A stretch of 64,000 nt of DNA from Beijerinckiaceae bacterium (GTDB lineage: Bacteria; Pseudomonadota; Alphaproteobacteria; Rhizobiales; Beijerinckiaceae), in the NCBI GenBank assembly GCA_027531565.1, contig JAPZSB010000002.1, forward strand, positions 496,001-560,000. Reading direction: 5' to 3'. A model generated the notes under the pieces. It searched no databases. It was given only the letters and a program-made list of their open reading frames with translations, and was not told the DNA's origin. The translations under genes were made by a program, and so were the position numbers. Every line of letters starts with the position of its first letter. Positions within the stretch are counted from its first letter, which is position 1. This document shows, in pieces, positions 9,034-18,242 of the stretch.

Positions 9034-10017
9034 TCACTCCTTGCTGCCCTTGTCGGACCAGGGCCGCCGCTGGGTTTCGCTGCCCGCGGAACCGCCGCCA
9101 TTGCCGAGGGCGGACTTGGCCAGTTCCGCGATGCCGCCGAGCGTGCCGACCAGCCCGCCCATCTCGGCCGGGACAATGACGACCTTCTGGTTCGGCGCCG
9201 TGGCCAGCTTTGCGAAGGCCGCGACATATTTTTCCGCGATCAGGTAATTCACGCCGGCCGTGTCGCCCTTGGCGATCGCTTCGGAGACGGCCCGGGTGGC
9301 ATTGGCTTCCGCCTCGGCCTGACGTTCGCGCGCTTCGGCATCGCGGAAGGCGGCTTCCTTTCGGCCTTCCGCCGCGAGGATCTGGGCCTGCTTCTCGCCC
9401 TCGGCCTTGAGGATGGCCGATTGCCTGGCCCCCTCGGCCTCGAGGATGGCGGCGCGGCGTTCGCGCTCGGCCTTCATCTGCCGGCCCATGGCCCCGACCA
9501 GATCCGCCGGCGGAACGATGTCCTTGATCTCGATGCGGGTGACCTTGACGCCCCAGGGCGACGCCGCGGCATCGACGACCGTCAGCAGGCGCGTATTGAT
9601 CTCGTCACGATGCGAGAGGAGCGAATCGAGATCCATCGCCCCCATGACGGTGCGGATATTCGTCATGGTCAGGTTGAGCAGCGCGTAATCGAGCTGGGCG
9701 ACCTGGTAGGTGGCCCGGGCGGCATCCACGACCTGGTAGAACAGCACGCCATCGGCACGCACGGTTGCGTTGTCCTTGGTGATGACCTCCTGCGTCGGCA
9801 CGTCGAGCACCTGCTCCATCATGATGACCTTGGCGCCCACGGTCTCGATATAGGGAATGACGAGGCCGAGGCCGGGCGTCAGCGTCCGGCTGTAGCGTCC
9901 GAATCGCTCGACCGTGTAGTGCCGCCCCTGCGGCACCTGACGCACCATCGCGGCCAGCGTGATGATCGCGAAAACGAGGAAGATCAGGGCGACAATCTGC
10001 CCGGTATCGAAAATCAT
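9034..10017 (-). CDS. qmcA: SPFH domain/stomatin-like membrane protease regulator (QmcA type)
   Basis: The 327-residue protein has one N-terminal membrane anchor (residues 7-25, IVALIFLVFAIITLAAM), then a SPFH/band 7 domain beginning VPQGRHYTVERFGRYSRTL, then an alanine/glutamate-rich coiled coil with the repeated pattern AILEAEGARQSAILKAEGEK, and a glycine-rich tail. It is expected to oligomerise at the inner membrane and to organise quality-control proteases or lipid microdomains. It forms an operon with the NfeD gene immediately downstream, the standard partnership of this family. Confidence 0.9.
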   Translation of the reverse strand: MIFDTGQIVALIFLVFAIITLAAMVRQVPQGRHYTVERFGRYSRTLTPGLGLVIPYIETVGAKVIMMEQVLDVPTQEVITKDNATVRADGVLFYQVVDAARATYQVAQLDYALLNLTMTNIRTVMGAMDLDSLLSHRDEINTRLLTVVDAAASPWGVKVTRIEIKDIVPPADLVGAMGRQMKAERERRAAILEAEGARQSAILKAEGEKQAQILAAEGRKEAAFRDAEARERQAEAEANATRAVSEAIAKGDTAGVNYLIAEKYVAAFAKLATAPNQKVVIVPAEMGGLVGTLGGIAELAKSALGNGGGSAGSETQRRPWSDKGSKE

Positions 10018-10119
10018 GACGGAACCTCTCCTTGCTGGCCCTGAGCTTCAGCGTGTCCCTGATCGCCTGTTGTCGATCCTTCCACAAGTGCGCCGGCACA
10101 CGCTGCGGGTTTCCTCACA

Positions 10120-10599
10120 TTACGACGATGGCTTCACGATGACGCCCTGTTTGAGGCTGTCGCCCAGTCGGCGCATCAGCGTGCCGACGAGGTTGCATTC
10201 CTCCTCGGTGAGCACCTGCATCATCTCGTCCAGCAGCCGGGTTTCCTCGGCCAGGGCCTGACGGGCCAGAGCCTCGCCCTCGGCGGTCAGGTAGAGCCGG
10301 CGGACGCGGCGATCCTCGGCATCCGCATCCCGGCGCACCCAGCCGCTGGCCTCGAGGTCCGGCAGGGCCATGGACAGGTTCGAACGGCCGACGAAGATCT
10401 TCTCGGCCAGCCGCTGCTGCGTCATCCCCGGTTCGTAGAGCAGGTTGGCCATGATGTCGAACTGGGCCATGCGGAGGCCGAGCGGCTGCAGGGCCTGCGC
10501 CATGCGCTGGGCCCAGAGCGAATGCACGCGCGCCACCGCAAGCCAGTTCCTGAAGCGCGGGCGGTCCCAGGGGAGATCGGATTTCGGCGGTTCGGTCAT
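10120..10599 (-). CDS. MarR family transcriptional regulator
   Basis: This winged-helix repressor has about 159 residues. The DNA-binding core reads MTQQRLAEKIFVGRSNLSM with the wing DAEDRRVRRLYLTAEGEAL. Flanking helices provide the dimer interface. The ATG at 10599 gives MTEPPKSD; a GTG ten codons upstream (10629) is also in frame, and neither has a clear Shine-Dalgarno. The gene faces a divergent alpha/beta hydrolase across a promoter region holding an unusually regular array of inverted half-sites (10648-10683), so it very probably autoregulates and controls the hydrolase. The ligand is unknown. Confidence 0.85.
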   Translation of the reverse strand: MTEPPKSDLPWDRPRFRNWLAVARVHSLWAQRMAQALQPLGLRMAQFDIMANLLYEPGMTQQRLAEKIFVGRSNLSMALPDLEASGWVRRDADAEDRRVRRLYLTAEGEALARQALAEETRLLDEMMQVLTEEECNLVGTLMRRLGDSLKQGVIVKPSS

Positions 10600-10640
10600 G
10601 ACAGATTCGGATACGGGTTTGGCGGGCACGGAAAGACGGC

Positions 10641-10684
10641 TTGACTTTGTTCAGGATTGAACAATAATGTTCAACATTGAACAA
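10641..10684 (+). promoter_or_regulatory. Divergent promoter with four phased operator half-sites
   Basis: Four alternating half-sites lie exactly 10 bp apart: TGTTCA at 10648, TGAACA at 10658, TGTTCA at 10668 and TGAACA at 10678. Adjacent pairs form perfect inverted repeats with 4-base spacers, two of them 7 bp long (10647-10664 and 10657-10674). A likely sigma-70 promoter for the hydrolase is embedded: TTGACT at 10641-10646, 16 bp, AATAAT at 10663-10668. The array covers the spacer, the -10 region and the start site. The MarR protein encoded next door is the obvious candidate ligand of this DNA. Confidence 0.75.
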
Positions 10685-10703
10685 AGAAGCTGAGGCCGTC
10701 ACC

Positions 10704-11591
10704 ATGGCATACCCTGCGCTCAAGGTCATCCGTCCTGTCATCCGCCTGTCGAGCGCGCTCTCGCCGCGCCTGACCGGCCGCCTCGCCTTCCGGCTGTTCT
10801 GCACGCCGATCGGCCATGCCCGTGTCGATCCCGCCAGTCCGGCGATCCGCAAGGCCCTGACCCTGTTCGAGCGGGCCGAGACACGGATCGTCGGCCATTG
10901 CCGTGGCTATGTCCGCAGCTTCACGTTCGAGCCCGCCGGGACCGCCCGTGGCACGGTGCTGCTGATCCATGGCTGGACCGGGCAGGCGATCTTCATGGGG
11001 GGGTTCGTCGAGGCCCTGCTGGAGGAGGGGTTCCGCGTGCTGGCGCTTGACCTTCCGGCCCATGGCGGCTCGGGCGGGCGGCAGCTGAATGTTCCGCTGG
11101 CGGTGGAGGCGGTCAGTGCCGTTGTCCGCGATCACCTGCCACTTGCGGGCATTGTCAGCCATTCCTTCGGTGGCGCGATCGCGATGGCGGCGGTGGCGGG
11201 CGGGGTCGAGAATTTTCCGGCCCTGCCCTGCGAGCGCCTCGTGACGGTGGCGGCACCGGACGCCATGCAGGATTATGGCGAGGCCTTCTCCCGCGCCGTC
11301 GGCCTGACGCGCAAGGGACATCATGCCTTCGAGAGCCGCGTGCTCGAGCTGGCGGGGCGGCCGATGGCCAGCTTTTCCGGCCGGGCCTATCTTGCGCAGA
11401 CGCAGATCCCGACACTGGTGATCCATGCGCCGGATGACCGGGAAATCCCGTTCGCGGATGCGGAGAAACTGGCCTCCGCAGGACCGCAGGTCAGCCTGCT
11501 CCCGGTGCCGGGCTTCGGGCATCGCCGGATCCTGATGGCCCCTTCGGTGCACCGCGCCGCCGCACGCTTTCTCGCCTCGGGCGAGGCGTGA
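10704..11591 (+). CDS. Alpha/beta hydrolase
   Basis: The product has 295 residues with an alpha/beta hydrolase fold. The oxyanion region is LLIHGWTGQ, the nucleophile elbow is SHSFGG (a G-x-S-x-G variant with serine in the first glycine position), the acid is in HAPDDREIPF, and the catalytic histidine is in PGFGHRRIL. The reaction and substrate cannot be read from the sequence. The ATG at 10704 has GAGG eight bases upstream; the longer TTG read at 10677 would start inside the operator. It is divergent from the MarR gene and presumably its target, suggesting a role in detoxifying or using an ester-like compound. Confidence 0.85.
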   Translation: MAYPALKVIRPVIRLSSALSPRLTGRLAFRLFCTPIGHARVDPASPAIRKALTLFERAETRIVGHCRGYVRSFTFEPAGTARGTVLLIHGWTGQAIFMGGFVEALLEEGFRVLALDLPAHGGSGGRQLNVPLAVEAVSAVVRDHLPLAGIVSHSFGGAIAMAAVAGGVENFPALPCERLVTVAAPDAMQDYGEAFSRAVGLTRKGHHAFESRVLELAGRPMASFSGRAYLAQTQIPTLVIHAPDDREIPFADAEKLASAGPQVSLLPVPGFGHRRILMAPSVHRAAARFLASGEA

Positions 11592-11606
11592 GGCGGGCCG
11601 GTCCGC

Positions 11607-12683
11607 TCAGAGCCAGCCCATCAGTTCCCTGCGCGTGATCGCCTCGATCACATCAACGCCCCCCTCGCTGGCATTCAGCGCGGGGATATAGGTGAAGTGC
11701 TCGCCGCCGGCATGTTCGAAGATCTCGCGGTTTTCGCCGTCGAGTTCCTCGAGCGTTTCGAGGCAGTCGGCAGAAAAGCCCGGCGCGACGAGGGCAAGCT
11801 TCTTCACGCCGGATTCGGCGAGGGCTTTCACGGTCTCGTCGGTATAGGGCTGGAGCCAGGGGTCGTTGCCGAAGCGTGACTGGAAGGTGATCCGGAACCG
11901 GTCCTTTTCCCAGCCGAGGGCCTCGCGCAGCAGACGCCCGGTCTTCTGGCACTCGCAATGATAGGGATCGCCCTTCTCGAGATATTTCTGCGGCATGCCG
12001 TGGAAGGTCGCCACCAGCACCTCGGGCTCCCAGTCGAGCGTGGAGAGATGGTCGCGCACGGATTTCGCCAGTGCCTCGATATAGACCGGCTCGTCGGCAT
12101 AGGCCGGGGCGACCCGGACGGCCGGCTGCCAGCGCATCTTCATCAGCGCGCGGAAGGCCTCGTCACAGGCCGTGGCCGTGGTCGCCGCAGCGTAATGTGG
12201 GTAAAGCGGCACGAGGAGGATGCGGTCGCATCCCTGGTCCTTCAGCGCCTGGATCCGGCTCTCGGTGCTCGGGTTCTGGTAACGCATCGCGAAATCGACG
12301 ATGACCCGGTCCTCGCCGCCGAACCGCGCGGCAAGCTTCTCCGCCTGCTCGCGCGAGATGGTCTTGAGCGGGCCTTCGTTGCGTTCGTTGTTCCAGATCG
12401 TGGCGTAATCCTTGCCCTTGCGGCCCGGGCGCGTCGTCAGGATGATCAGGTTCAGCAGCGGCCACCAGAGCAGGCGCGGCACCTCGATCACGCGGCGATC
12501 GGAGAGGAACTGCTTCAGGTAGCGGCGCATGGACCAGTAATCGGTCCCGTCCGGCGTTCCCAGATTGAGCAGAAGCACGCCGACCTTGCCCTTGCGGACA
12601 GGCGGGTGGCCTTCGGGAAGGCGGATGCGGCGCATCTCGGCCTCATTGGCCGTGGCGGCAGGCAGGATCAGGGGCTTGTTCAT
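11607..12683 (-). CDS. hemH: Ferrochelatase
   Basis: Ferrochelatase inserts ferrous iron into protoporphyrin IX, the last step of heme synthesis. The 358-residue protein has the family N-terminus GVLLLNLGTPDGTDYWSMRR, the SRYQNP-like segment MRYQNPSTES, and the active-site histidine H228 in ATFHGMPQKYLEKGDPY. The conserved QSRFGNDPWLQPYTD and GFSADCLETLEE motifs follow. The length matches alphaproteobacterial enzymes. It is convergent with the alpha/beta hydrolase and 75 bp downstream of the PaaK-like gene. I saw no iron-response box in the upstream 75 bp. Confidence 0.95.
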   Translation of the reverse strand: MNKPLILPAATANEAEMRRIRLPEGHPPVRKGKVGVLLLNLGTPDGTDYWSMRRYLKQFLSDRRVIEVPRLLWWPLLNLIILTTRPGRKGKDYATIWNNERNEGPLKTISREQAEKLAARFGGEDRVIVDFAMRYQNPSTESRIQALKDQGCDRILLVPLYPHYAAATTATACDEAFRALMKMRWQPAVRVAPAYADEPVYIEALAKSVRDHLSTLDWEPEVLVATFHGMPQKYLEKGDPYHCECQKTGRLLREALGWEKDRFRITFQSRFGNDPWLQPYTDETVKALAESGVKKLALVAPGFSADCLETLEELDGENREIFEHAGGEHFTYIPALNASEGGVDVIEAITRRELMGWL

Positions 12684-12758
12684 GCCCGCATCACATAACG
12701 CGATGCGGCGATTTGTTAAGGGGCTTCTCGCAGCGCAGCGGAATTCGGGGCCGGGATA

Positions 12759-13994
12759 TCAACCAACCGGCCGCTCGTCGGCAATCACCTTGCCGTCATT
12801 CGGGAGCGAGCCGAGCGGGACAAGCTCGACATCGCCCTTCAGGTTGGTGGCCGAACGCAGCGCCTCGCCGATGGCGGAGGAAAGATCCTCGCCGAACTGT
12901 GCGGTCTCCACGCGCAGCACCATCGTGTCCTGCTCGTTCTCGCGCCGGACAACCAGCCGCATCCGGCCGAGGCCGGGATGCTTCTTGGCGACGGCATCGA
13001 CCTGGGCGGGATCGACGAACATGCCCTTGACCTTGGTGCGCTGGTCGGCCCGGCCCATCCAGCCGGCGAGGCGGCGGTTGGTGCGGCCGCAGGGAGAGGC
13101 GCCGTCGAGCACTTTCGACAGGTCGCCGGTGCCGAAACGCAGCAGCGGATAATCCCGGTTCAGGCGGGTGACGACAATCTCGCCGACCTCGCCGTCCGGC
13201 ACCGGATCATTCGAGCCCGGCCGGACGATCTCGACCAGGATGCCTTCGTTGATGACAAGGCCTGCGCGGGCCGGCGTCTCGTAGGCTATGATGCCGAGAT
13301 CGGCCGTCGCATAGGCCTGGTAGGCCTCGACGCCCCTGGCCGCGATGGCCTGCTGGAGGCTGGGCGGGAAGGCGGCGCCGGAAACCAGCGCCTTGCGGAT
13401 CGAGAGCGCCGGCTTGCCGGCTTCCTCGGCCTTGTCGAGCAGGATCTTGAGAAAATCCGGCGTGCCGCAATAGCCATTCGGCTTGAGCGCGGCGATCGCC
13501 TCGATCTGCATCTCGGTCTGGCCGGGGCCGGCGGGGATCACGGCGCAGCCGACAGCATGCGCGCCGGATTCCATGATATGGGCGCCGGGCGTGAAGTGAT
13601 AGCTGAACGTGTTCAGCACGATATCGCCCTTGCGGAAGCCGGCGGCGAAGAGCGCGCGACCGGCGCCCCACCAGTCGGCGGCATAGCCTTCAGGGTCGAA
13701 GATCGGGCCGGGTGACATCAGCAGGCGCTTCAACTGCCCCGGCGGCGTGGTCGTCAGCCCGGCAAAGGGCGGAGCGACCGCCTGCATGCCGAGCAGATCA
13801 CCTTTCCGGAGCACCGGAATCTGCGCAAGGGCCGCCCTGTCGGTCAGGCTGGCGAGATCGATTCCGGCGAGCTGCCGGTCGAGATGCGGGGCCGCCGGCC
13901 GGGCCCAGGCCAGGAGATCCCGCAGATCTCCCAGAAGGCCGAGCTCGCGCGTTTCCGGGGTGCGGGTCTCCACCGAATCGAAAAACTCGCTCAT
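12759..13994 (-). CDS. Phenylacetate--CoA ligase (PaaK)-like adenylate-forming protein, atypical P-loop
   Basis: The 411-residue product resembles PaaK-type ligases in length and in its C-terminal half: YATADLGIIAYETPA, the ITRLNRDYPLLRFGTGDLS-like hinge (VVTRLNRDYPLLRFGTGDLS) and a final ferredoxin-like domain with KVKGMFVDPAQV. The phosphate-binding loop where PaaK has a Ser/Thr/Gly-rich SSGTTG sequence instead reads MSPGPIFDPEG (residues 93-103), so ATP use is uncertain. The gene follows an aminotransferase by 39 bp on the same strand, suggesting an operon that processes an amino-acid-derived acid. Its real substrate is unknown. Confidence 0.75.
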   Translation of the reverse strand: MSEFFDSVETRTPETRELGLLGDLRDLLAWARPAAPHLDRQLAGIDLASLTDRAALAQIPVLRKGDLLGMQAVAPPFAGLTTTPPGQLKRLLMSPGPIFDPEGYAADWWGAGRALFAAGFRKGDIVLNTFSYHFTPGAHIMESGAHAVGCAVIPAGPGQTEMQIEAIAALKPNGYCGTPDFLKILLDKAEEAGKPALSIRKALVSGAAFPPSLQQAIAARGVEAYQAYATADLGIIAYETPARAGLVINEGILVEIVRPGSNDPVPDGEVGEIVVTRLNRDYPLLRFGTGDLSKVLDGASPCGRTNRRLAGWMGRADQRTKVKGMFVDPAQVDAVAKKHPGLGRMRLVVRRENEQDTMVLRVETAQFGEDLSSAIGEALRSATNLKGDVELVPLGSLPNDGKVIADERPVG

Positions 13995-14033
13995 CGTTCC
14001 TCCGGTCGGTCTCGCGGCAGCCCTGTGTCATGC

Positions 14034-15218
14034 TCAGGCGGGGGGGCGAACGGTTTCCAGGAACTGCTTCATCCGCACAAGTGCGCGCTCGATATTCTCG
14101 AGCGAATTGGCATAGGAGAGCCGGATATAGCCCTCGCCATGCACCCCGAAGTCGGGCCCGCCAATGGTGGCGACCCCCGCTTCCTCCAGCAATTGCGCGG
14201 CGAGCTTCTTGGCCTTCCAGCCCGTCGCCTTGACATTAGGATAGGCATAGAAGGCCCCCTTCGGTGTCAGGCAAGTGACATTGGGCAGGGAATTGAGCCC
14301 GGCGACGACCGCCCTCCGCCGACGGTCGAATTCAGCCAGCATCGAGGCGACGGCATCCTGCGGGCCGGTCAGCGCGGCGATCCCGGCCCATTGCGCCGGG
14401 GCGTTGACGCAGGAATAGGAATTCACCGCGAGCTTGCGGGCCGCTTCATAGGCGGCTTCCGGCCAGACCGAATACCCCATGCGCCAGCCGGTCATGGCAT
14501 AGGTCTTCGACCAGCCATTGAGCAGGATCAGCCGGTCGCGGATCTCCGGGTAGTTGAGGAGCGTGACATGTTCCTCGCCGTCATAGGTCATCTGGTCGTA
14601 GATCTCGTCCGACATGATGGCGACGCGCGGGAAGCGGGCGAGGCCGGCAACCAGCTTGTCGATCTCGGCACGCGGGGTGACGCCGCCGGTCGGGTTGGCG
14701 GGCGAGTTGATGATCAGCAGGCGTGTGCGCGGCGTGATCAGGCCAAGCGTTTCCTCGGCCGAGAAGGCGAAGCCGTTCTCCTCGCGGATCGGCACCGGAA
14801 CCGGCGTGGCCCCGGTAAACTCGATCATCGAGCGGTAGATCGGGAAGCCCGGATCCGGATACAGGATCTCGACGCCCGGCTCGCCGAACATCGTGATCGC
14901 CATGTACATCGTCACCTTGCCGCCGGGCACGATCATCACCCGCTCGGGCGAGACCGTGGCCCCGAAGCGGCGATGCAGGTCTGCCGCCACGGCTTCACGG
15001 CATTGCAGGATCCCGGTGGCCGGCGTGTAGCCATGGTGCCCGTCCCGCAACGCCTTGATGGCCGCTTCGACGATATGAGGCGGGGTGGGGAAGTCGGGCT
15101 GGCCGATCCCGAGATTGATGATGTCGCGGCCCTGCCGTGCCAGCTCGGTGGCGCGGGCAAGGACAGCAAAGGCATTTTCCTCGCCGATGCGGGCGAAGGA
15201 CGGCACGATATCGAGCAT
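14034..15218 (-). CDS. Pyridoxal-phosphate aminotransferase, class I/II
   Basis: This 394-residue fold-type I enzyme transfers amino groups between an amino acid and a keto acid. The N-terminal region contains [16 protein letters not shown], the substrate region [11 protein letters not shown], and the Schiff-base lysine K238 in [15 protein letters not shown]. The C-terminal YIRLSYA carries the carboxylate-binding arginine. It belongs to the aspartate/aromatic aminotransferase group, but the precise substrate is not determined. The gene leads a likely two-gene operon with the PaaK-like protein and is divergent from the IlvD/Edd dehydratase gene. Confidence 0.88.
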   Translation of the reverse strand: MLDIVPSFARIGEENAFAVLARATELARQGRDIINLGIGQPDFPTPPHIVEAAIKALRDGHHGYTPATGILQCREAVAADLHRRFGATVSPERVMIVPGGKVTMYMAITMFGEPGVEILYPDPGFPIYRSMIEFTGATPVPVPIREENGFAFSAEETLGLITPRTRLLIINSPANPTGGVTPRAEIDKLVAGLARFPRVAIMSDEIYDQMTYDGEEHVTLLNYPEIRDRLILLNGWSKTYAMTGWRMGYSVWPEAAYEAARKLAVNSYSCVNAPAQWAGIAALTGPQDAVASMLAEFDRRRRAVVAGLNSLPNVTCLTPKGAFYAYPNVKATGWKAKKLAAQLLEEAGVATIGGPDFGVHGEGYIRLSYANSLENIERALVRMKQFLETVRPPA

Positions 15219-15299
15219 GGCGGTTTCCTGTTTCCGGGCCCTTCAAAATATCTGCACGATCCGTGCGGGACGTGCTTGATTTTTGGAAGCATCGTGAGC

Positions 15300-15317
15300 G
15301 ATCTTGCGCTCAAGATC
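15300..15317. promoter_or_regulatory. Inverted repeat, candidate operator between aminotransferase and dehydratase genes
   Basis: GATCTTG and CAAGATC form a perfect 7-bp inverted repeat with a 4-base spacer in the 182-bp divergent region. The size and symmetry suit a dimeric regulator such as a GntR-family protein, but no regulator gene for this cluster is in the window. Confidence 0.45.
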
Positions 15318-15363
15318 AATCATCATACGATAGCGCCCGGCGAGATTGCCGGACGTGTCGGCG

Positions 15364-15383
15364 CGGCAGGGCAGAACCTGCCG
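15364..15383 (+). promoter_or_regulatory. Hairpin just upstream of the dehydratase ribosome-binding site
   Basis: CGGCAGG and CCTGCCG pair perfectly across a 6-base loop and end five bases before the Shine-Dalgarno GGGAGG (15388-15393). There is no U-run. It may stabilise the mRNA or affect initiation. Confidence 0.35.
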
Positions 15384-15400
15384 TCATGGGAGGCTCGGAG

Positions 15401-17209
15401 ATGGCGAAGAAACCCACCAAGGCGAAGATCGCGCGGCTCAGATCGCGGGACTGGTTCGACAACCCCTCCAATCCGGACATGACCGCGCTCTATCTCGAGC
15501 GCTATCTGAATTACGGCCTGACGCGCGAGGAGCTGCAATCGGGCAAGCCGATCATCGGCATCGCGCAGACGGGTTCGGATCTCTCGCCCTGCAACCGGCA
15601 CCACATCGTGCTGGCCGAACGCATCCGCGAAGGGATCCGCGAGGCAGGCGGCATCGCGCTGGAATTCCCGGTTCACCCGATCCAGGAAACCGGCAAGCGC
15701 CCGTCCGCCACTCTGGACCGCAACCTCGCCTATCTCGGCCTGGTCGAGATCCTCTACGGCTATCCGATCGATGGCGTCGTGCTCACCACGGGCTGCGACA
15801 AGACCACGCCGGCCTGCCTGATGGCGGCAGCCACCGTGGATATCCCGGCGATCTCGATCAATGCCGGGCCGATGCTCAATGGCTGGTTCAAGGGCGAGCG
15901 GACCGGCTCCGGCACGATCGTCTGGAAGGCCCGCAACATGATGGCGGCCGGCGAGATCACCTACGAGCAGTTCGTGGAACTCGTCGCCTCCTCGGCGCCC
16001 TCGACCGGGCATTGCAACACGATGGGCACGGCCTCGACCATGAACAGCCTGGCCGAGGCGCTCGGCATGTCGCTGCCGGGCTCGGCCTCGATTCCCGCGC
16101 CCTATCGCGAGCGTCAGCAGGTGGCCTACGAGACCGGCAAGCGCATTGTCGAGATGGTCTGGGAAGACCTGAAGCCGTCGAAGATCATGACGCGCAAGGC
16201 CTTCGAGAACGCCATCCGCGTGAATTCCGCGATCGGCGGCTCGACCAATGCGCCGATCCATCTCAACGCGATTGCCCGCCATCTCGGCGTGAAACTGGAC
16301 AATGATGACTGGGAAAAGATCGGCTACGAGGTTCCGCTGCTGGTGAACCTGCAGCCGGCCGGCGAATATCTCGCCGAGGAGTATCACCGCGCCGGCGGCG
16401 TTCCGGCCGTTGCGGCCGAACTCATCGCCGAGGGGCTGATCCATGAGGATGCGCTCACGGTCAACGGCAAGACCTTCGGCGTCAACAACAAGGGCAGGTT
16501 CGCCTCCGACCGGAACGTGATCAAGCCGTTCAGGCAGCCGCTCAAGGCGAAGTCCGGCTTCCTCAACCTGTCGGGCAACCTGTTCGACAGCGCGATCATG
16601 AAGACCAGCGTGATCTCGGAGGAGTTCCGCAAGCGCTATCTCGAAAACCCGAAGGACCCGATGGCTTTCGAAGGCACGGCCTTCGTGTTCGACGGGCCGG
16701 AGGATTACCATCACCGGATCGACGATCCCAAGCTCAAGATGGGCGAGGATGCCGTCCTGTTCATGCGCGGCACCGGCCCGATCGGCTATCCCGGCGCGGC
16801 CGAGGTGGTGAACATGCGGCCGCCGGCCTACCTGATCAAGAAGGGCATCACGGCGCTGCCCTGCATCGGCGATGGCCGGCAATCCGGCACGTCCGGCTCG
16901 CCCTCGATCCTCAACGCGACGCCGGAAGCCGCGATCGGCGGCGGCCTTGCCATTCTCCGCTCGGGCGACCGGGTGCGGATCGACCTCAACAAGCGGTCGG
17001 CCGACATCCTCATCTCGAAGGAAGAGTATGACAGCCGCCGCGCCGAGCTTGCCGCCAACGGGGGCTACAAGTATCCGCGCAGCCAGTCGCCCTGGCAGGA
17101 CATCCAGCGCAAGCTGGTGGGCGGGCTGGCCGAGGGCATGGTTCTCAAGCCGGCGGTCAAGTACAAGCGCATCGTGCGCACGCATGGTACGCCGCGGGAC
17201 AATCACTGA
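15401..17209 (+). CDS. IlvD/Edd family dehydratase, probable sugar-acid (arabinonate/xylonate type) dehydratase
   Basis: The 602-residue enzyme dehydrates a sugar acid to a 2-keto-3-deoxy acid using an Fe-S cluster. Three cysteines in family positions are visible: C64 in SPCNRHH, C132 in [11 protein letters not shown] and C205 in [10 protein letters not shown]. The presumed catalytic serine region is [12 protein letters not shown] near residue 495. Long conserved blocks such as [19 protein letters not shown] indicate the pentonate dehydratase branch rather than biosynthetic IlvD. GGGAGG seven bases before ATG 15401 fixes the start. Downstream dehydrogenase genes support a catabolic sugar-acid pathway. 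Confidence 0.87.
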   Translation: MAKKPTKAKIARLRSRDWFDNPSNPDMTALYLERYLNYGLTREELQSGKPIIGIAQTGSDLSPCNRHHIVLAERIREGIREAGGIALEFPVHPIQETGKRPSATLDRNLAYLGLVEILYGYPIDGVVLTTGCDKTTPACLMAAATVDIPAISINAGPMLNGWFKGERTGSGTIVWKARNMMAAGEITYEQFVELVASSAPSTGHCNTMGTASTMNSLAEALGMSLPGSASIPAPYRERQQVAYETGKRIVEMVWEDLKPSKIMTRKAFENAIRVNSAIGGSTNAPIHLNAIARHLGVKLDNDDWEKIGYEVPLLVNLQPAGEYLAEEYHRAGGVPAVAAELIAEGLIHEDALTVNGKTFGVNNKGRFASDRNVIKPFRQPLKAKSGFLNLSGNLFDSAIMKTSVISEEFRKRYLENPKDPMAFEGTAFVFDGPEDYHHRIDDPKLKMGEDAVLFMRGTGPIGYPGAAEVVNMRPPAYLIKKGITALPCIGDGRQSGTSGSPSILNATPEAAIGGGLAILRSGDRVRIDLNKRSADILISKEEYDSRRAELAANGGYKYPRSQSPWQDIQRKLVGGLAEGMVLKPAVKYKRIVRTHGTPRDNH

Positions 17210-17212
17210 GCC

Positions 17213-17560
17213 ATGGCCGGCAAGCCCGAACGGCCCCCGCGCCAGTTCCGGTTGATGCCGGAATGGCTCGGGCAATCCGGCCTGTGGATCCGTGATCCCG
17301 CCGATGGCGTCTTTGACGCGATCGGCGCGGAGGAGGCCGGGTTCAGCGAGGCGCTTGCCGACCGGATCGAGGACTGGATGGACGAGTTCGATTCGATCTT
17401 CGACGAGGAGGATCCGAAGGCCTCCCGTTTCGCGAGCGCGGGCGATTTCGAGGCCTGGTGCCGGGAGGGCGAGGTGATCGCTGCGGCGCTCCGGGCCGAA
17501 CTTCGCCCGGGCGAATCGCTCGAGGTGATCCTGCCGGAAGGACTGGGGCCGACATCATGA
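17213..17560 (+). CDS. Hypothetical acidic protein
   Basis: The 115-residue protein is strongly acidic in its middle (GFSEALADRIEDWMDEFDSI and IFDEEDPKASRF) and has no signal peptide or membrane segment. I do not recognise a family. The gene starts three bases after the dehydratase stop and its TGA overlaps the ATG of the GNAT gene (ATGA), so it is a real member of a translationally coupled operon. Its role in sugar-acid use is unknown. Confidence 0.72.
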   Translation: MAGKPERPPRQFRLMPEWLGQSGLWIRDPADGVFDAIGAEEAGFSEALADRIEDWMDEFDSIFDEEDPKASRFASAGDFEAWCREGEVIAAALRAELRPGESLEVILPEGLGPTS

Positions 17561-18228
17561 GCGAGCTGACCCACTGGACACCACGTCCGCTGCCGGAACG
17601 GCGCATCCTCGAGGGGCGCTATTGCCGGCTCGAGCCGCTCGATGCTGCGCGGCATGGCGACCAGCTCTTCGAGGCGTCCATGGCGCCGGGCGCCGAGGCG
17701 CGCCATCGCTATCTGTTCGAGAGTCCGATGGAGCGCGCCGCGTTCCAGACCTGGCTCGAGGGCCGCGCGGCCTCGCTGGATCCGCTTTTCTTTGCCGTGA
17801 TCGACCGGGCCACCGGCCGCGTCGAGGGCCGGCAGACGCTGATGCGGATCGACCCCGCCCATGGCGTGATCGAGATCGGCTCGATCCTCTGGGGGCCGGC
17901 CATCGCCCGGAGCCGTGTGGCGACGGAGGCGCTCTATCTGTTCGCCGCCCATGCCTTTGACGCGCTCGGTTACCGGCGTTTCGAATGGAAATGCAATGAC
18001 CGGAACGAACCGTCCAAAAGGGCCGCGCTGCGGTTCGGCTTCACCTATGAGGGCCTGTTCCGGCAGCACATGGTGGCCAAGGGCGAGAACCGCGACACGG
18101 CCTGGTATTCGATGATCGACCGCGAATGGCCGGCCCTGCGCGCCGGTTACCAGGCGTGGCTCCACCCCGACAATTTCGACAGCAACGGCCACCAGAGGGC
18201 TCGCCTCGAGACCTTCCTCACGGCCTGA
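17557..18228 (+). CDS. GNAT family N-acetyltransferase (RimJ/RimL-like)
   Basis: This 223-residue cytoplasmic protein matches the RimJ/RimL branch of GNAT acetyltransferases: GVIEIGSILWGPAIARSRVA in the central beta strand and acetyl-CoA loop, the helix ATEALYLFAAHAFDALGYRR, and the typical ending KCNDRNEPSKRAALRFGF. The substrate may be a protein N-terminus or a small amine. The ATG at 17557 overlaps the previous stop by four bases. Later in-frame stops and the SDR Shine-Dalgarno directly follow, so it sits inside the dehydratase operon. Confidence 0.84.
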   Translation: MSELTHWTPRPLPERRILEGRYCRLEPLDAARHGDQLFEASMAPGAEARHRYLFESPMERAAFQTWLEGRAASLDPLFFAVIDRATGRVEGRQTLMRIDPAHGVIEIGSILWGPAIARSRVATEALYLFAAHAFDALGYRRFEWKCNDRNEPSKRAALRFGFTYEGLFRQHMVAKGENRDTAWYSMIDREWPALRAGYQAWLHPDNFDSNGHQRARLETFLTA

Positions 18229-18242
18229 CAGGAGGACAAAGC

